Of a DNA stretch of 64,000 nucleotides, positions 26,346 through 39,654 are shown in pieces (the first letter of the stretch is position 1; every line of letters begins with the position of its first letter). The stretch comes from Vespula vulgaris (lineage: Eukaryota; Arthropoda; Insecta; Hymenoptera; Vespidae). The notes beneath the pieces were generated by a model that was given only the letters and a program-made list of their open reading frames with translations, did not search any database and had not been told where the DNA came from. A program made the translations under genes and the position numbers. Where the stretch lies: assembly GCF_905475345.1 (NCBI RefSeq), contig NC_066593.1:2166774-2230773 (forward strand), read 5' to 3'.

Positions 26346-28389
26346 GAGCTAATGTACGAATGCACAGGAACCAAATAAAACTTAAATTGGACTTTGTATT
26401 GATTAAAAAGTGATATCTAAATTAGATTAATCATTGATGATTAAACAAAATTGTTTTTTCTCTCTTTTTTTTTTCTCTTTTTTTTCTTTCCCTTTTTTAT
26501 CGGATATCTTATTTTCTTTATCGAGTCAATTAGGTATTTCATTAAAATTTTAACTTTTTTATCAGTCCTCTCTCTTTTTTTTTTTTTATTTCTAGAAATT
26601 TAAAAATGTACGTATGTATTTACTCGCATGATAAAGAATTATACTTTTATTTTTATTAATACATTCATTTCTGTGATTGTTAATACGTAAAAATAATTGG
26701 AAGAGAAAGTTTAAAAAAAAAACATCTCGATTCTTCTTTGAAATCATTTTTTTTAGAAAGATAATGGATACATCAATTTTGTATATTTTTTATTACTTGT
26801 GAAACTGAAGGTCATTCTTAATAGTCAATAGGCAATCTTCCAAGAAAATTTGCCAATTTTTAAGAAAAACGATTTCCCACGGGTGATTCATTTATGTGAT
26901 ATGTATACCGTAAAGAGACAGTGAATATAAACTGTGATCACTTTGGAAAAAACAAAGAGAATCAATAAATCATATATTGTGTAGAATCGATTATCAGAAA
27001 ACTAAACGATTTAAATTCTTTAATTAATATTTGCAAAACATATTTTTATTATTATTATTATTATTCCATAAATCTTGATCGAATGAATAAAACAAGTGTT
27101 TATCAAGCTCTTTTTGTTTCCATAAAATATAATAAACTTGTTTATGTTTACATTGATTGTGACAAGAAAAAATAACAGATCTCAATCGACATGATATATA
27201 ATGTGATTAAGACTTGTTTACGATAGTTACATAGAAGTGTTACATAGTACAATTTTTGTACGTTTACGATCTTTGTTTTCCTTTTTCTATCTTTTTTCTT
27301 TTTTCAATTATTTCATTAAAATTGTTATTACATTATTCTCGGTTGTACGTGATATCTGAAAATGTTACAAATGGAAATAAATGATATATATAATGTCAAA
27401 AATAATCGAGAAAAGGAGATCTAATCTGTAATATCGTGTTGGAAATTTCCAAATAATTTTGAAGTTAATATATTGTTTTGACAAAGCCCGAATAAGTTTC
27501 TTGAATATTATCCAACTGTCAGTCTCGCTTTGGCCCTTGCAAAAGTTCTTTATCGTTCGTGGTTTGTTACGTAAAATCGACGATATTTTGTCAAAAGTCT
27601 CTCGTTATTCTCGAAACTTCGAGGAATAGAGCTTCGAACGGACAGGAGGATGGCTCGGAGCCAATTAATCGAAAGTTTTACTTCTATTTCCCTAGAGATG
27701 TTTCTGAAAGAGGACTATTTCTCAATGGATTAGGAATATCATCTTTTGAAATATTTACGTATTTATTCGTATACACGTGCAATGTGCATCTTGTTAAAAT
27801 TTAAATAAAAACATTTGATTATATACATTTAATGATATTACACTAACATGCTCTACAATTCCTCGTAACTATTTTATTAAATAGATATGATATTTAAACG
27901 TATTAGTTAAGAGTATGTAGAACAACATAATGAAAATTTTTTAATAAAAAATCAAAATAAATATATGATATTTAAAAAAAATATACATATATATATGCGT
28001 GTACAATTATGAATAATTTATAAGATAGCTGAATCATATCTTATTACTTGAAAATTCAACTTCCTGAAATCAAATCTGAATAAATAAATAAGTGATTATA
28101 AATTCGCGAGAAATGTGCAGTTATGAAAATATATTTTTCAATGGAACGAAAACCTTATTCAATGTCCGAGGTTTACCTCATTCGTTCGGCCGTTTCGTTT
28201 TCTACGTTCTCTTTTGCGCAATCTACAAGAAAGCGATCGACCTTTTTCTCTTCTACTATTATCCGCAACTTTAAACAAAGATTAAAGTGTTAACGTTGTT
28301 ATAAGAGTACACATATTATCCTTTCAACTTTGACAAACGATAGGAATTCATTATACATGATAAACGCGTTATAACTTTTTTTTTTCTCT

Positions 28390-28429
<40 letters not shown>

Positions 28430-29248
28430 CACCTTCTATGTACGTAAATATACGATTATGTGCAATTTCTTGATGACTAAGGAGCAAGGTACAATGTTCA
28501 AGATTATTTTCATTTACGACACGAATTCCATCTACGTGGAGGTTCATCGATCAATTTTGTTAAAGTAATCTGTTAGAAAATGTATTTCCTAGTTACTTCA
28601 TATATGAAGCACTTATGTACACACACGCGTTTGTGTGTATGTGCATGTGTGTGCATATAAATGTTCTTTTATATTAAACTATTTTACATATGTAAAATAA
28701 GTCACGCATATCCTATCACTTATCTTTACATGACTTGCGTTAATAAAAATAACACGGGTTAATGTCAAATTGATTAGATTTGTTGATTTCGATGAAAGAA
28801 TTTTTAAATATGTAATTTTACATACATAATTTTGCTTACTTTTTAATTATTGTTTTCTTTTATTATTAGGGAATGATTTGCAAATTGTTACGCAACTTGT
28901 TTTCCTTTTTTTTTTCTTTTTTAATGAAAATGAGAGATCTTGTAATTTTCGAAATTTCTCTATAATTTCGCGAAATACGGAAATGCATGTTTTTGAATTT
29001 AAAATAGCATTCGTGTCGCGAATGACTGTGTACGATCGTACGATAAGATCCCACTTTATATAACTATAAATGTCATTTACTCCTTTCACGTAACAGCAAG
29101 CATTATGGCTTCTTAAGAGCTATGATCCGTGATGTTCCGCTGGGCTTTCTTGAATGATAATTTTACTCGACACAGTGTGTATGACGTGTATCAAATAAGA
29201 TTTTCTACGACAGCAACTTGACATTGCGTCATTAGCTCGATAAATGTT

Positions 29249-29283
<35 letters not shown>

Positions 29284-29574
29284 AATTTTGCTCGACTAGT
29301 CATATATAAAATGTCATAAAAATAAAAAAAAAGATGTATATATATATATATATTCTATATTATATTTAATATTATTAAATATAAATAATAGTAAAAATTT
29401 ATATAAAAATCATGTTATATATATGTCATACGTACATACGTATGTATATATGTATGTATATATGTATATTAAATGTAATTTTTGTAGAACGAAATTCGAT
29501 ATTCTTTTTATTGCGTATCTGGTTTCAATCAATGTTATCGCTTTGTTCCAGGTATTGGAGGAGATTCGAAAGAC

Positions 29575-30151
29575 GCGCTAAGCGTTAGCGAAGTGTCACG
29601 TGATAGTGCAGCTTATTGACCAAGCCATACGCTAACGCGAATGGTCAACGTTGATCACGTGACCCATCGTAACGTCAAGTCGGGTAACCGTCTGCTTCTC
29701 GATCGAGCGGATATCTCAACGGACCTTCGAAGGACAAAGAATTCGGAAGAACCGTCGTTCGCGTTTGTCTCTTTACCGGATAAATCGTATCCCTTGTCAA
29801 GTTCAGAGGTCATTCTATTATAAAAAAAAAGAATAGCAGCCGAGCTGTTTTAAACAGAAATCAGCTGTGCGAATCATTTTCGCGCGATTCAAGCTTTTTG
29901 ACAGTTTAGCATATCGTTTTAACGTGCTTTTTACAAAAGGGAATTTTGATTTTTATTTAAAGTCGATATTTTATCCGAGAATAAATAATTTATATCCATT
30001 ATTGTTTTAACGAATATCCGAGAAAATCAATTAACGATGATGATTCAACATGGTTAAGTAAAATTATTGCTTTTCAATAAATTTTTTCTTGACAACGTGT
30101 ATTCAATTTTTGTGAAAGGGTAGAAACACTTATCTATCTCGTCGTCGTCGT

Positions 30152-30186
<35 letters not shown>

Positions 30187-30287
30187 TTGTCGTCGTCTTC
30201 TAACTTTTTATTATTTATTCGAATTCGATCGTTGTGTCGCGTCGAATTTTTAACGTGTATTAGGCGACGATCGAAACTGTGATTAAG
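29575..30287 (+). promoter_or_regulatory. Lipin upstream regulatory region with two TCACGTGA E-boxes
   Basis: TCACGTGA occurs at 29596-29603 and 29655-29662. A 9-bp perfect inverted repeat, GCGTTAGCG (29582-29590) and CGCTAACGC (29630-29638), brackets the first. The palindromic E-box is the type bound by SREBP, MITF/TFEB and USF. The region runs into the lipin leader, which carries a (GTC)n trinucleotide run at 30139-30200. It could be a promoter, or partly a 5' exon starting after the acceptor at 29551. Confidence 0.5.
30139..30200. repeat. (GTC)n trinucleotide repeat in the lipin leader
   Basis: Imperfect GTC/ATC array of about 60 bp just upstream of the lipin start. The opposite strand reads as an Asp run but is not considered a gene. 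Confidence 0.85.
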
Positions 30288-33200
30288 ATGTACAGTATGA
30301 ACTACATCGGGAAATTCATTAGTAATTTTCGGGACTTTTACAATGAAATTAATGCTGCAACGCTCACTGGTGCGATCGACGTTGTCGTCGTCGAACAAGC
30401 GGATGGATCTTTTACCTGTTCACCGTTTCACGTTCGCTTCGGCAAACTCGGCGTTCTTCGTTCGAGAGAGAAAGTGGTTAGTATATTTATTATATGTTAT
30501 GACTTTTTTTTTTTTTTTTTCTTTTTAATATACTTTCAATCGATAATATGTCATATTATTTTTAATTCATGATCGCACGAATATAAATTTAATCAAAGCA
30601 TTCGCATTGTCTCCATCAAAGAAACGTATTTACAATATTTTTTTATTTAGGTGGACATTGAAATAAATGGAGAACCAAGACAAATCCATATGAAACTGGG
30701 AGACTCTGGCGAAGCTTTCTTTGTTGAAGAAGTGAGTTCAAGCGGTTCACCTACGGACACAGAAATTCCACCTCACTTGGCTTGTTCGCCAATTCCCGAT
30801 GACAACTGTTTTCCATCAAATAGATTTAATCCATTATCTGATCTTCCCCAAGAGCAGAGGGACAAGATACTCATAGATTCGGTTCTATCGATAGAGCGAG
30901 AAAAATGGGAACAAATGTCTGCTTTGCCGCCTGAAGAAAGAGAGAAATTTTTAATTGAACAGTTCTCTGATCTTCCTGCAGAACATCGTGAAAAATGGCT
31001 TCAAATTGCATCTTTGACACTGGAGGAACGAGATGAAATGTTTAAACAAAGTTTTGGTACTATATCTACTTTGCAAAAGCAACAGATGATTCGTGAGCAA
31101 TATTCCGCTTTAAAGTTAGAAGAAAAGGAAAGATTGTTTAAGGAAAACTTTCCGGAACTTCCTGCAGAACAAAGGCATAAGTTTGAGAAAGCATTGTTAA
31201 GTGACTGGAAACAAAAGGACGATGAAAAATGGGAGAATAAAACTAATACATTAAAGACTGATGAAGAAGAAATTTTTGATATGGATGGTATCAATGATGA
31301 TGATTCACAGCCTATAGCATCTGTACCAAAATCCTTTGTAGCTGTTACATCTGAGGATAAAATCCGTAAAATCAGTGTTGTGAAGAATGACTTTATACCT
31401 ATATCTAATGATTCGCAGGATAATGAGAAAGGAAAATCAAGTTATGAATCAAATTCATGTCTTAATAAGCAGAGGATTCGTAAAATTGGTGTTGTTACTA
31501 ATGACTTTATTCCTATAATGGATGATTCACAGAGAAGCAGTAAAGAAAAGTCAAGTGACGAATCAAATTCATCCTCGAATAAGAAACTCTCAAGAGATGA
31601 AACTGGCGAAGAATCTAAAATGAATAATTCTACTAAGAGAAAGAGAAAGAGGAAGAGCATCATGAGAAAGAAGGGATCGCAAAGAAAAACGAGTAATGGT
31701 AGCAGCAGCCAAACTGAAATGAGTGAAACTGACATTACTGCTACTGAAGAATCTCACTGTGAATCTGTAAGTAATAAGAAAGAAATCAATGTAAAAATAC
31801 AATTCTTTTTTATTCTATTTATTTATTTATTTATTTATTTATACAAACATTGTTTAAAGACCTTAAAGGGACCTAGTCCAGTGGTAGAAATTGATACAAA
31901 GAAGGACTCTCCAAATCTTTTAACTTCTACTGAAGAAATTTTGGAAAAACGTCCAGAAACTGACTTCCATTTCTTCAGTGATACAGAAATTACAAAGTAA
32001 GTACATGATTTATATAACATGAGATAAATTTCAGTATTTAGAAGAAACATTATTAATATTTCTAAAACGTTATTAAAAGGAACCAAGATTCTAGGCCATG
32101 TTCACCCGTACAGTCAGATACAGAATTTGAAATGCGTAAAATCACGCAAGAAGGTAGTGAACAAGATGATAAGGCTCTTCAACAGAGTTGGAAATGGGGC
32201 GAATTACCTAGTCCACCACCTGATTCCACTCATCCATCTCATAGAAATTCAGTAAATTCTTCAGTTGTAACTCCTCAATCCAATGATAGTAAGTAGGATG
32301 AACGTGTAAAATTATTGAAATAAGAATGAAATATGTCTTATTTATTTTTTCTTATTTTAATCTTAATATACATAGTCAAATGTACGTTATCATTGATATT
32401 ATTTTTAATATTTAATCCTCATTCATTACATCTTAAAAACTAATATATGTGATAATCCTATTTCATATAACACATCATGATATATAAACTATATGTTATA
32501 TGTTCTGTAAATTAAAAGCTTAAATTCTAACAATTTGCTAAATGCTATTTTAATGGTAGCAGAGGCGCATCGATCTATGCTCAGTGGTATGTTCTCGTTT
32601 ATGAAGAAGACCTCTCGTGTGAGGCATAATCCAGAATCCGAAGGAATTTACCTTAGTGATTTAAATGCTGATGAATTGGATCCTGAAGTTGCTGCTCTAT
32701 ATTTCCCCTCATCTCATCGTGGAGCAACCGTGGTAAAAGGTATACAGAGCTTGGTTGTAACACATAAATGTTCTAAACTAACTAATATATTAACATTTAA
32801 TTACTACCTATTATTCTTGTCACGCTGCATACGCCATTTCTTTTTTCTTTTTTTTTTCTAAATAATTAGGAAATTTAATTATAAACGGTTTTTTATAAAT
32901 GATATTTTTAATCAGTTTGTATCTGTATATTAAATTTATTGATTTTTATGAAAAAAAAATTTAGTAAAAAAATATGTACATATGTAAAAAAAAATGTACT
33001 TTTAACATATATTTAATACAAATAATAATAATGACTTGGTGTATAATAAATACTGTTATGTTAGAAAGAACAAATGATTAAATTTTTTTGACAATTTTTT
33101 TCAGATGCAAAAGTAGTAGATGAAGAAGACACTGAATCTGGTAATGGACCAAGCATTCCTCAGAGTCCTAACAGCGTTGAAGGAGCTATTGGCGGTCCGA

Positions 33201-36200
33201 AGTCGTTAGATAGTGATTTTGAAGAACCTAAAAATTCTGTATTTGACAGTAATTTTGAAATTAGCCTTTCTTTGTGCGGTGGTTTGGATAGCGAAAATGG
33301 TCCATCCAAAGAAGCATTTCACCAGAATTTACTTCATTATGAAGATATTTGCTCCGATCCAAAATTATATGATAATCCTAATTTGGTGGTGAAAATCAAT
33401 AATAAATATTATAATTGGACTACAGCTTGTCCAATTGTCATGACATATGCTGTCTTTCAAAGACATCTACCACAGAATGCTATTGAAAATATATATGCGC
33501 AATGCATGCCATTGCTAATACATGGAGATAAAAAACAACAAAGTACTGGAAAGGCTGAAGGTCGTACTGGTTACAGTTCATGGTTTTCATGGGGAAGATC
33601 TACTGCTCAACCTAAAAAATCGCAGGAAATAAGTCAAGGTAAATATTGCCTCTCTTTCTCATATCTCGTTTATAAATTATTGACTATAATCATTTGAAAT
33701 CAGATATATATATAGTAGAGTTATTTTTTTATATAAAGTGTATTTAATATTCTCAATTTTTATTTTAGTTGATGGACCGCTAATTGGAGAACATTCTGAG
33801 CAAGTAATTGAGTGTAAAGAAGCAAATGCGATAGAAGAAATACCATCTGCAGAAATGTATGTAACACAAAAGAGATTTTTTCTTTTTTATTTTTTTTTTT
33901 TTTTAATTGAATTTAATTATTTACTTTATTTACTTAGTAACACTGATCTTAAGACTGATCAAATCTCAACGATTATTTCTGAAACTATGGAAACACGTGG
34001 ATTAAGAAATACACCTACTGATAATTTGATCACAAAGACTGAGAAATCATGTGAGAGAGAAGGCGAAGGATATAGCGGTAGTGAAGATTCCGATAGCAAT
34101 CAAAACGATATGCAAGGTGTTAAAATACCAATAGAAAGAAGATCGTATTATGAATCTACTGAGAAATATCGAAAAACTTTGAGACTGTCATCTGAACAGA
34201 TCGTGCGTTTTTTTAATTATCTATTAGAATGCTTATACTATTAAGGATGTGTTTATAAATAAGTTTAACACGTCTTTTACCTTTAGGCGAGTTTGAATTT
34301 AAAAGAGGGCCCTAATGAGGTAGTGTTCAGTGTTACGACGGCTTATCAAGGTACTACTCGTTGTAAATGTCATATCTATAGATGGAGATGGGATGATAAA
34401 ATTGTTATCTCAGACATTGATGGCACTATTACAAAGTCTGACGTTCTTGGTCACATTTTACCAATAGTTGGCAAGGATTGGGCTCAGTCTGGGGTTGCTC
34501 AATTATTTACCAAGATTAAGAACAATGGTTATAAATTATTGTATCTCTCAGCGAGAGCAATAGGTCAGGCTAAAGTCACAAGGGAATATCTAAAAAGTAT
34601 TAGACAGGGAGATTTGTCTCTACCTGAGGGTCCTTTGCTTTTAAATCCAACCAGTTTAATTTCTGCATTCCATCGAGAAGTTATTGAAAAGAAACCGGAA
34701 GAATTTAAAATATCTTGTCTCAGCGATATTCAAGCACTATTTCCAGAAGGCTCTAAACCATTCTATGCTGGTTATGGTAACCGTATTAATGTAAGAATTT
34801 ACGGATATAATAAAATGTATTCTTATTGGGCGCACATTTAATTTTGTATTATTGATTTGAATATTATTTTATAGGATGTTTGGGCATATAGAGCTGTAGG
34901 CATTCCTATTATGAGAATTTTTACTATAAATCATAGAGGAGAACTGAAACACGAGTTGACGCAAACATTCCAATCCTCGTAAGTAATATATTTGGTACTA
35001 TATATATATATATATATATTTTTTATATCTATTAATAAATTTGTCTGCTTAAAAATTTTTTAACTGATAAATCATAACATCAATTAATAATACATTTTAA
35101 ACGGAATGTTAATTAAGAAATAATCACATCATTTAATTTCAGCTTTTACACAGATAGATATTTAGAGTTTCCATAAACTAATTTTTTTTTTAATTTTCTA
35201 ATTTTCATGTTCGTTTAATGTTAATCAGCTTTTTTTTACAGCTTATTTGTATAACACAATATATATACGACTCTATTGTGATAATATGTGGCTAAAAACA
35301 TTAACGTAAAATTGGATGTTTTTGTATTTGCATAGTAATGGTTTGTCCTGTCATACTTAATAAAAGAATGAAATGTTATGGGGGGGGAAAAAAAAATTGA
35401 TAGGTTTTTGACAGGGCGGATATTTCTGTGATTCCAGCTACGCGTGTCAGTGCGATATCGTCAATGAGTTGTTCCCACCACTGCCCACGTCAAACGTCCA
35501 ATGATGATGACACAACCATTTAGATAGAATTGAATTAGAATTAGGATTATTAGTCAAATAGTTAAGAATTTTATAATATTAGTAAATTTCTTTATTATCA
35601 ATTTAGAAACTCATTTAGCTCAATACTTGCTATCATAATTGGAAACCAGCACAGTGAATTAATTTTAATTTTTAAATCACTATTATACCTGACCCATACA
35701 ATTAATGGTAGTACATAGATATATATTGTAGATATATATTATACATATACCATTTATATCTAGTAAAATCCCAGGGAATGTATCGCATGAAATTCTGATA
35801 TATAGAATTTTTTATATTTTATTTATTTATTATTTCTTATAAGAATATATAAACAGAAATCAGTATTTAAAAATGATACAAATTCTGCTTATATTTGTTT
35901 AATGCAGAAAATATTGTTATATATAATATATATATATATATATATAGTATTTTCCAAAAGCAGTTATATTTAAATTGAAAACATACATCACATTGTTTAT
36001 TTAGAAGTATTGTGTCATTGTATTTTAAGGTATTTTGGTTGTGCCACACTTGGTATCTTCTTATGATTTCTAGGGTAAGCACTTGTGGTACATTGTAGCT
36101 TTTTGTTGTTATAGCTTTTATAACTTTCATCCTTGCAAACATTGTTCATATTCTGTTCATGAATTCATAAGTTTATCACTATCTATAACATGTGATCTAC

Positions 36201-36880
36201 ATTGTTGATAGTTGACTAAATATTTATTTATTTTGAGGATTCATGTATTGTCAGAAATCTCTTTTTAGATCTTTTATTAATTTATTTTTCTGTTTTGATA
36301 CACTCCATGAGATTTTATAGAACAAATAACACAACATATTAATTGTTATAAGTTATTCATTTATTAACCATTTAAACTATGCTTTTTCTTTTGAATTATG
36401 CGATCATTCTGTTTTATAGCTTTTATATGTTTAATTTTTTTGTTCAATTTTTAGTATATAAAAAACAAATATATTTAATGACGCAACGTTAGGAATATCA
36501 ATAACGGATTAATAAAATTTTAAAGGGTTATAGGATATTCATTCTCATAATATCACATTCAAGAAGTTTTATTATGATCACTGCGTGCACATTTATCATT
36601 ACAGTTATATTCTTACATTGCAAAATGGAATTCATCCGAGCTGCTTTCTCTGATATCATGGATTTTATTACTAAAAAAACATATGTACATAAATATTTGT
36701 AGTATCTCTAATTTCTTTTTTTGTTGCAGATATTCAAACATGAGCGTCATAGTAGATCATCTCTTCCCAGCTTGGCGTGAGGAAGCTGCAGATGAATTCA
36801 GTAACTTTGCATATTGGAGAGAGCCAATTCTTGAATTACCTAAGCTTGAGGCCCATTTTATGCAAAGTCAGATGGTTTAA
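30288..36880 (+). CDS. Lpin: Lipin (phosphatidate phosphatase, PAP1)
   Basis: Lipins dephosphorylate phosphatidic acid to diacylglycerol at the ER and act as nuclear co-regulators. Eleven exons keep frame: 30288-30476, 30651-31766, 31860-31996, 32080-32288, 32560-32739, 33105-33638, 33769-33856, 33938-34202, 34287-34790, 34875-34978 and 36730-36880, giving 1158 residues. N-LIP is residues 1-about 110 (ATLTGAIDVVVVEQ, REKVVDIEINGEP). Met4 is the start position usual in the family. A Lys/Arg-rich nuclear signal (KRKRKRKSIMRKK) lies at about 392-404. The HAD motif DIDGT is at 949-953, followed by the LXXIL motif LGHIL at 960-964. SWKWGELP and WKWGELP-type conserved segments are present. The middle is longer than usual because of helical repeats (about 124-251). 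Introns 31767-31859 and 33857-33937 are multiples of three and open, which can mislead gene finders. An alternative last exon may exist at 35143. The exon 5 acceptor may instead be three bases downstream. Confidence 0.96.
35143..35364 (+). other. Candidate alternative terminal exon of lipin
   Basis: Within the last lipin intron, an acceptor (TTTAATTTCAG) precedes sequence that continues the open codon from the donor at 34978. It adds SFYTDRYLEFP and then stops at 35174-35176. AATAAA lies at 35359-35364. If used, the protein would lose the conserved C-terminal segment YSNMSVIVDHLFPAWREE. This is inference from splice and polyadenylation signals only. Confidence 0.3.
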
Positions 36881-39326
36881 TCAAATAATCTTTTCTTACT
36901 GGAGCAATAATATTCTGCTCGTAATATAAGAAACTATCGTCACTTACAATTAGCTACTATTTGTACCCTATACTTAACTGTAGTGTTCTTGACTGGTGCA
37001 ATTCAGTGATATTATACAAGAACATGATAAATATTACTCTTATCTTCTTACATGTCATAAAAGATATTATCGTTTTTTTACAAATTAATATTTATTACTA
37101 AGAGAATCAATCGTATGTGTGATTATGTGAATTCACGATTAATATTTTGTGCTTGAATTCATCAACATTCCAAAGCACACTAATATGTAAAAGTGAAAAT
37201 ATTATATATCAGCAATACGTACATCCACAAATATCTTTTGACTTTTGCTAATATTGAATTTGTCACACCAGTCAGTGCACAGTATAAACTATTGGCAAAA
37301 GACGATATAATTTTTTGCTTAAGTAGAATCGAAGTAACTTGCTTTCTGCGTGCTTGCAATATGGATAAAACATAAAAAGTGCTCGTAGTTGTGAATCTGT
37401 CTTGGAAGTGATTGAATGATAATCAATGTTCCATAAATTCTTATAAAAACTGGCTTATAAATATATTTATTATGCTAGAGCATTAGTTTAGATTTTTGTA
37501 GTACGGTGAGATACAGCCTATAAATAATTTTTTTATCAGAAATATCCATTTAGCACATTAAGAGTTATTTGTAATCATATGATATATATATATGTATATA
37601 TATATATACATACATGTATACATATATACGCATATATATATACATATATACATATCTAATTCATTGTTACTTGTCTTTCGCGTATTAAGTAAAAAAAATT
37701 ATTTATTTTTGTACGACCTATTTGTTTAGTTAACGTGCTGTGAAATTGCCATATCTATGACAAACAATAATGTTATATTTTATTATGTTGAAATAATTTA
37801 ATTGAATTAAGACTCTTCTCTAGTAGCAAGCTTATAAGATAAGTAAGCTATATATGTGTTTTATAGGATGTTGTCACAGGATTGATTCCAATTTTTCTAG
37901 ACAAATTCATACAATATTTATTTATACTTAAAAGTTCAATTAGATAATGATTCTCATAATACATTCTATGCTTGTGTCTTTCAAACGCACGGAGAACTTT
38001 TAAAGTCAGTCATTTTCTTTTTTTAATTCAAAAAAAATTTTTTTTTTTTAATTATGATGTGAAAAGAAACCATGTAATTCGTTTTTGTATAAATTATGTT
38101 TTTGCTTTTTATTAGAATCGGTAAGAGAAACCATTTCATTGATACAATAATAGAGATAACATGTTTTATCTTTCATTAAAATAGTTTTTCTTACTAAGTG
38201 TAGTAGTATAGTTATGTAAGGTACACAAGAGTACAATTTTTTGTGACCAAAGAAGAAAAAAGGAATTAAAATAACAAGACAACTTCTCATTTAAGAAACG
38301 TTCAATTTAGCAGGAATTAAAATGCTTAAATCAATGATCTTCGTAAGATTATAACAACAAACTTTTTTTTTATAAATATTTAATAGAATGTATAATTTAG
38401 CATATACAATAAGACAATACCATTTGTATTCGTAACTTAAATCTTTAATTATTTTTAATGTAAATAGAAAAAAAAGAGAAAGAGTTAATGTCACAGTTAC
38501 ATACACTTTTGTAAGCCAGCTTTTTTTTTAAATTGGAATTTGGTATAGTATTTTATATATATATATTTTTTTTTGTTTAACGTATTATTTCAAGTACAAA
38601 TAAATTTACTTTTGGTTATACGTTTATTCATATAGTGTTATTTGTATTCTTCACACAAGTTAGTGCATCGTGCGATCAAATCATAAATTATTATTTTCTG
38701 CATAGAAGTAATATGAGACGCAACAAATTTTTTCCTACAAAGTAATAGATATTATTCTCTTCGAATTTATAGTTTCTTTTTTTTTTTTTTTTTGATATTG
38801 TGATAATAGTTTTAATACGTTAATTGTTTTAATATACTTACATTTTATGGATTTTACATTAGAACAATGTAAAATATTTGAGATCATGCGTCTCACATAT
38901 ATAGAATGGATCTCTTAGTGATTGATTTTAATGTTTACATTATGTAGCATCAATTCAAATATCCTATGTATATTTTCTGCAGTATTAATGAATTATTCTA
39001 ATCGTAAGCCGATGATCCTAAGTGTACTGCTTTTATATATATATATACGTATATGAAAAATACATATATATAAATATGTATGTATGTATATGTATCGTAG
39101 CTTCGAAAAATCGCAAATAATAAATGCTACAGACACACCATTACGTCTATAAATTTTTATATTTCCATAATTTATAGTTTATTTATACGTTTGCTTCGTT
39201 TTATCGACATATGTAATACATAAATTTGCGAAATATTAAATACTTTTATTACTCGTTAAACGACGTCCTACTTGGCCATCGCGTTTTATTCTACAATATT
39301 GTTATAAATTATAATTAATCTTAAAT
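36881..39326. other. Lipin 3' region and convergent spacer
   Basis: AT-rich sequence containing the lipin 3' UTR, the opposing 3' end of the minus-strand small membrane protein gene, and (AT)-rich runs at about 37578-37655 and 38555-38575. No gene is supported inside it. Confidence 0.5.
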
Positions 39327-39654
39327 TTATGAATCATTTAATATCTCTCTATGGCATACCTCTTGTCTTATCTTTCGTTTGACGCACTTGGGAAAATCTT
39401 CATTTTCTGATATATCCATGGATTCAATGGACGTTGTACTTTTTCTATTCTTTAGTTTTTGTTTAAAATTTGCTTTACGAGAAGGAACATGTGATGATTC
39501 GTTATCGTTATACCAATGATACGCACCCTGAATATATAATTATATTAATCATAAGGTTAAATTCTAATATATCAAAGATATTGTTGCAAGGATCTTCTCT
39601 TACCCATATCATTCCAAACATCCAAAATATAATAAATATCAATGGTAATGTCAT
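39327..39654 (-). CDS. Small single-pass membrane protein, two exons, 83 residues
   Basis: Exons 39654-39604 and 39527-39327 join in frame (TGG|GTAAGA donor; TTCAG acceptor) to an 83-residue protein. The N-terminus, MTLPLIFIIFWMFGMIWGAY, is a hydrophobic segment interrupted exactly by the intron. It is followed by HWYNDNESSHVPSR and a Lys/Arg/Ser-rich tail with an acidic patch (DISENEDFPKC). The hydrophobic head could be a signal anchor or a signal peptide. I do not recognise the family. It lies 305 bp downstream of MRTO4 on the same strand and converges with lipin. A second donor-like site (GAG|GTATGC) before CHREILNDS means the real C-terminus could continue in another exon. Codon use and intact splicing argue for a real gene; expression is unproven. 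Confidence 0.6.

Larger units (their letters stand above)
19508..29574. other. 10-kb non-coding interval between GRHPR and lipin
   Basis: No coding exon could be supported; the frames here are short or low-complexity. It contains poly-T and T-rich runs, (AT)n at 20655-20692, 24500-24547 and 28392-28428, a (TTTC)n run at 22570-22602, a (CGTTTT)n hexanucleotide at 24106-24142, and a short hairpin CAACGAC/GTCGTTG near 26163-26180. A more GC-balanced patch at 21960-22720 ends in a strong splice donor and may be a distal lipin 5' exon. Confidence 0.5.

Noticed and set aside
30054..30398. Minus-strand frame with a poly-Asp run overlapping lipin exon 1
   Set aside because: The Asp run comes from the (GTC)n repeat and the frame overlaps the clear lipin N-LIP exon on the other strand.
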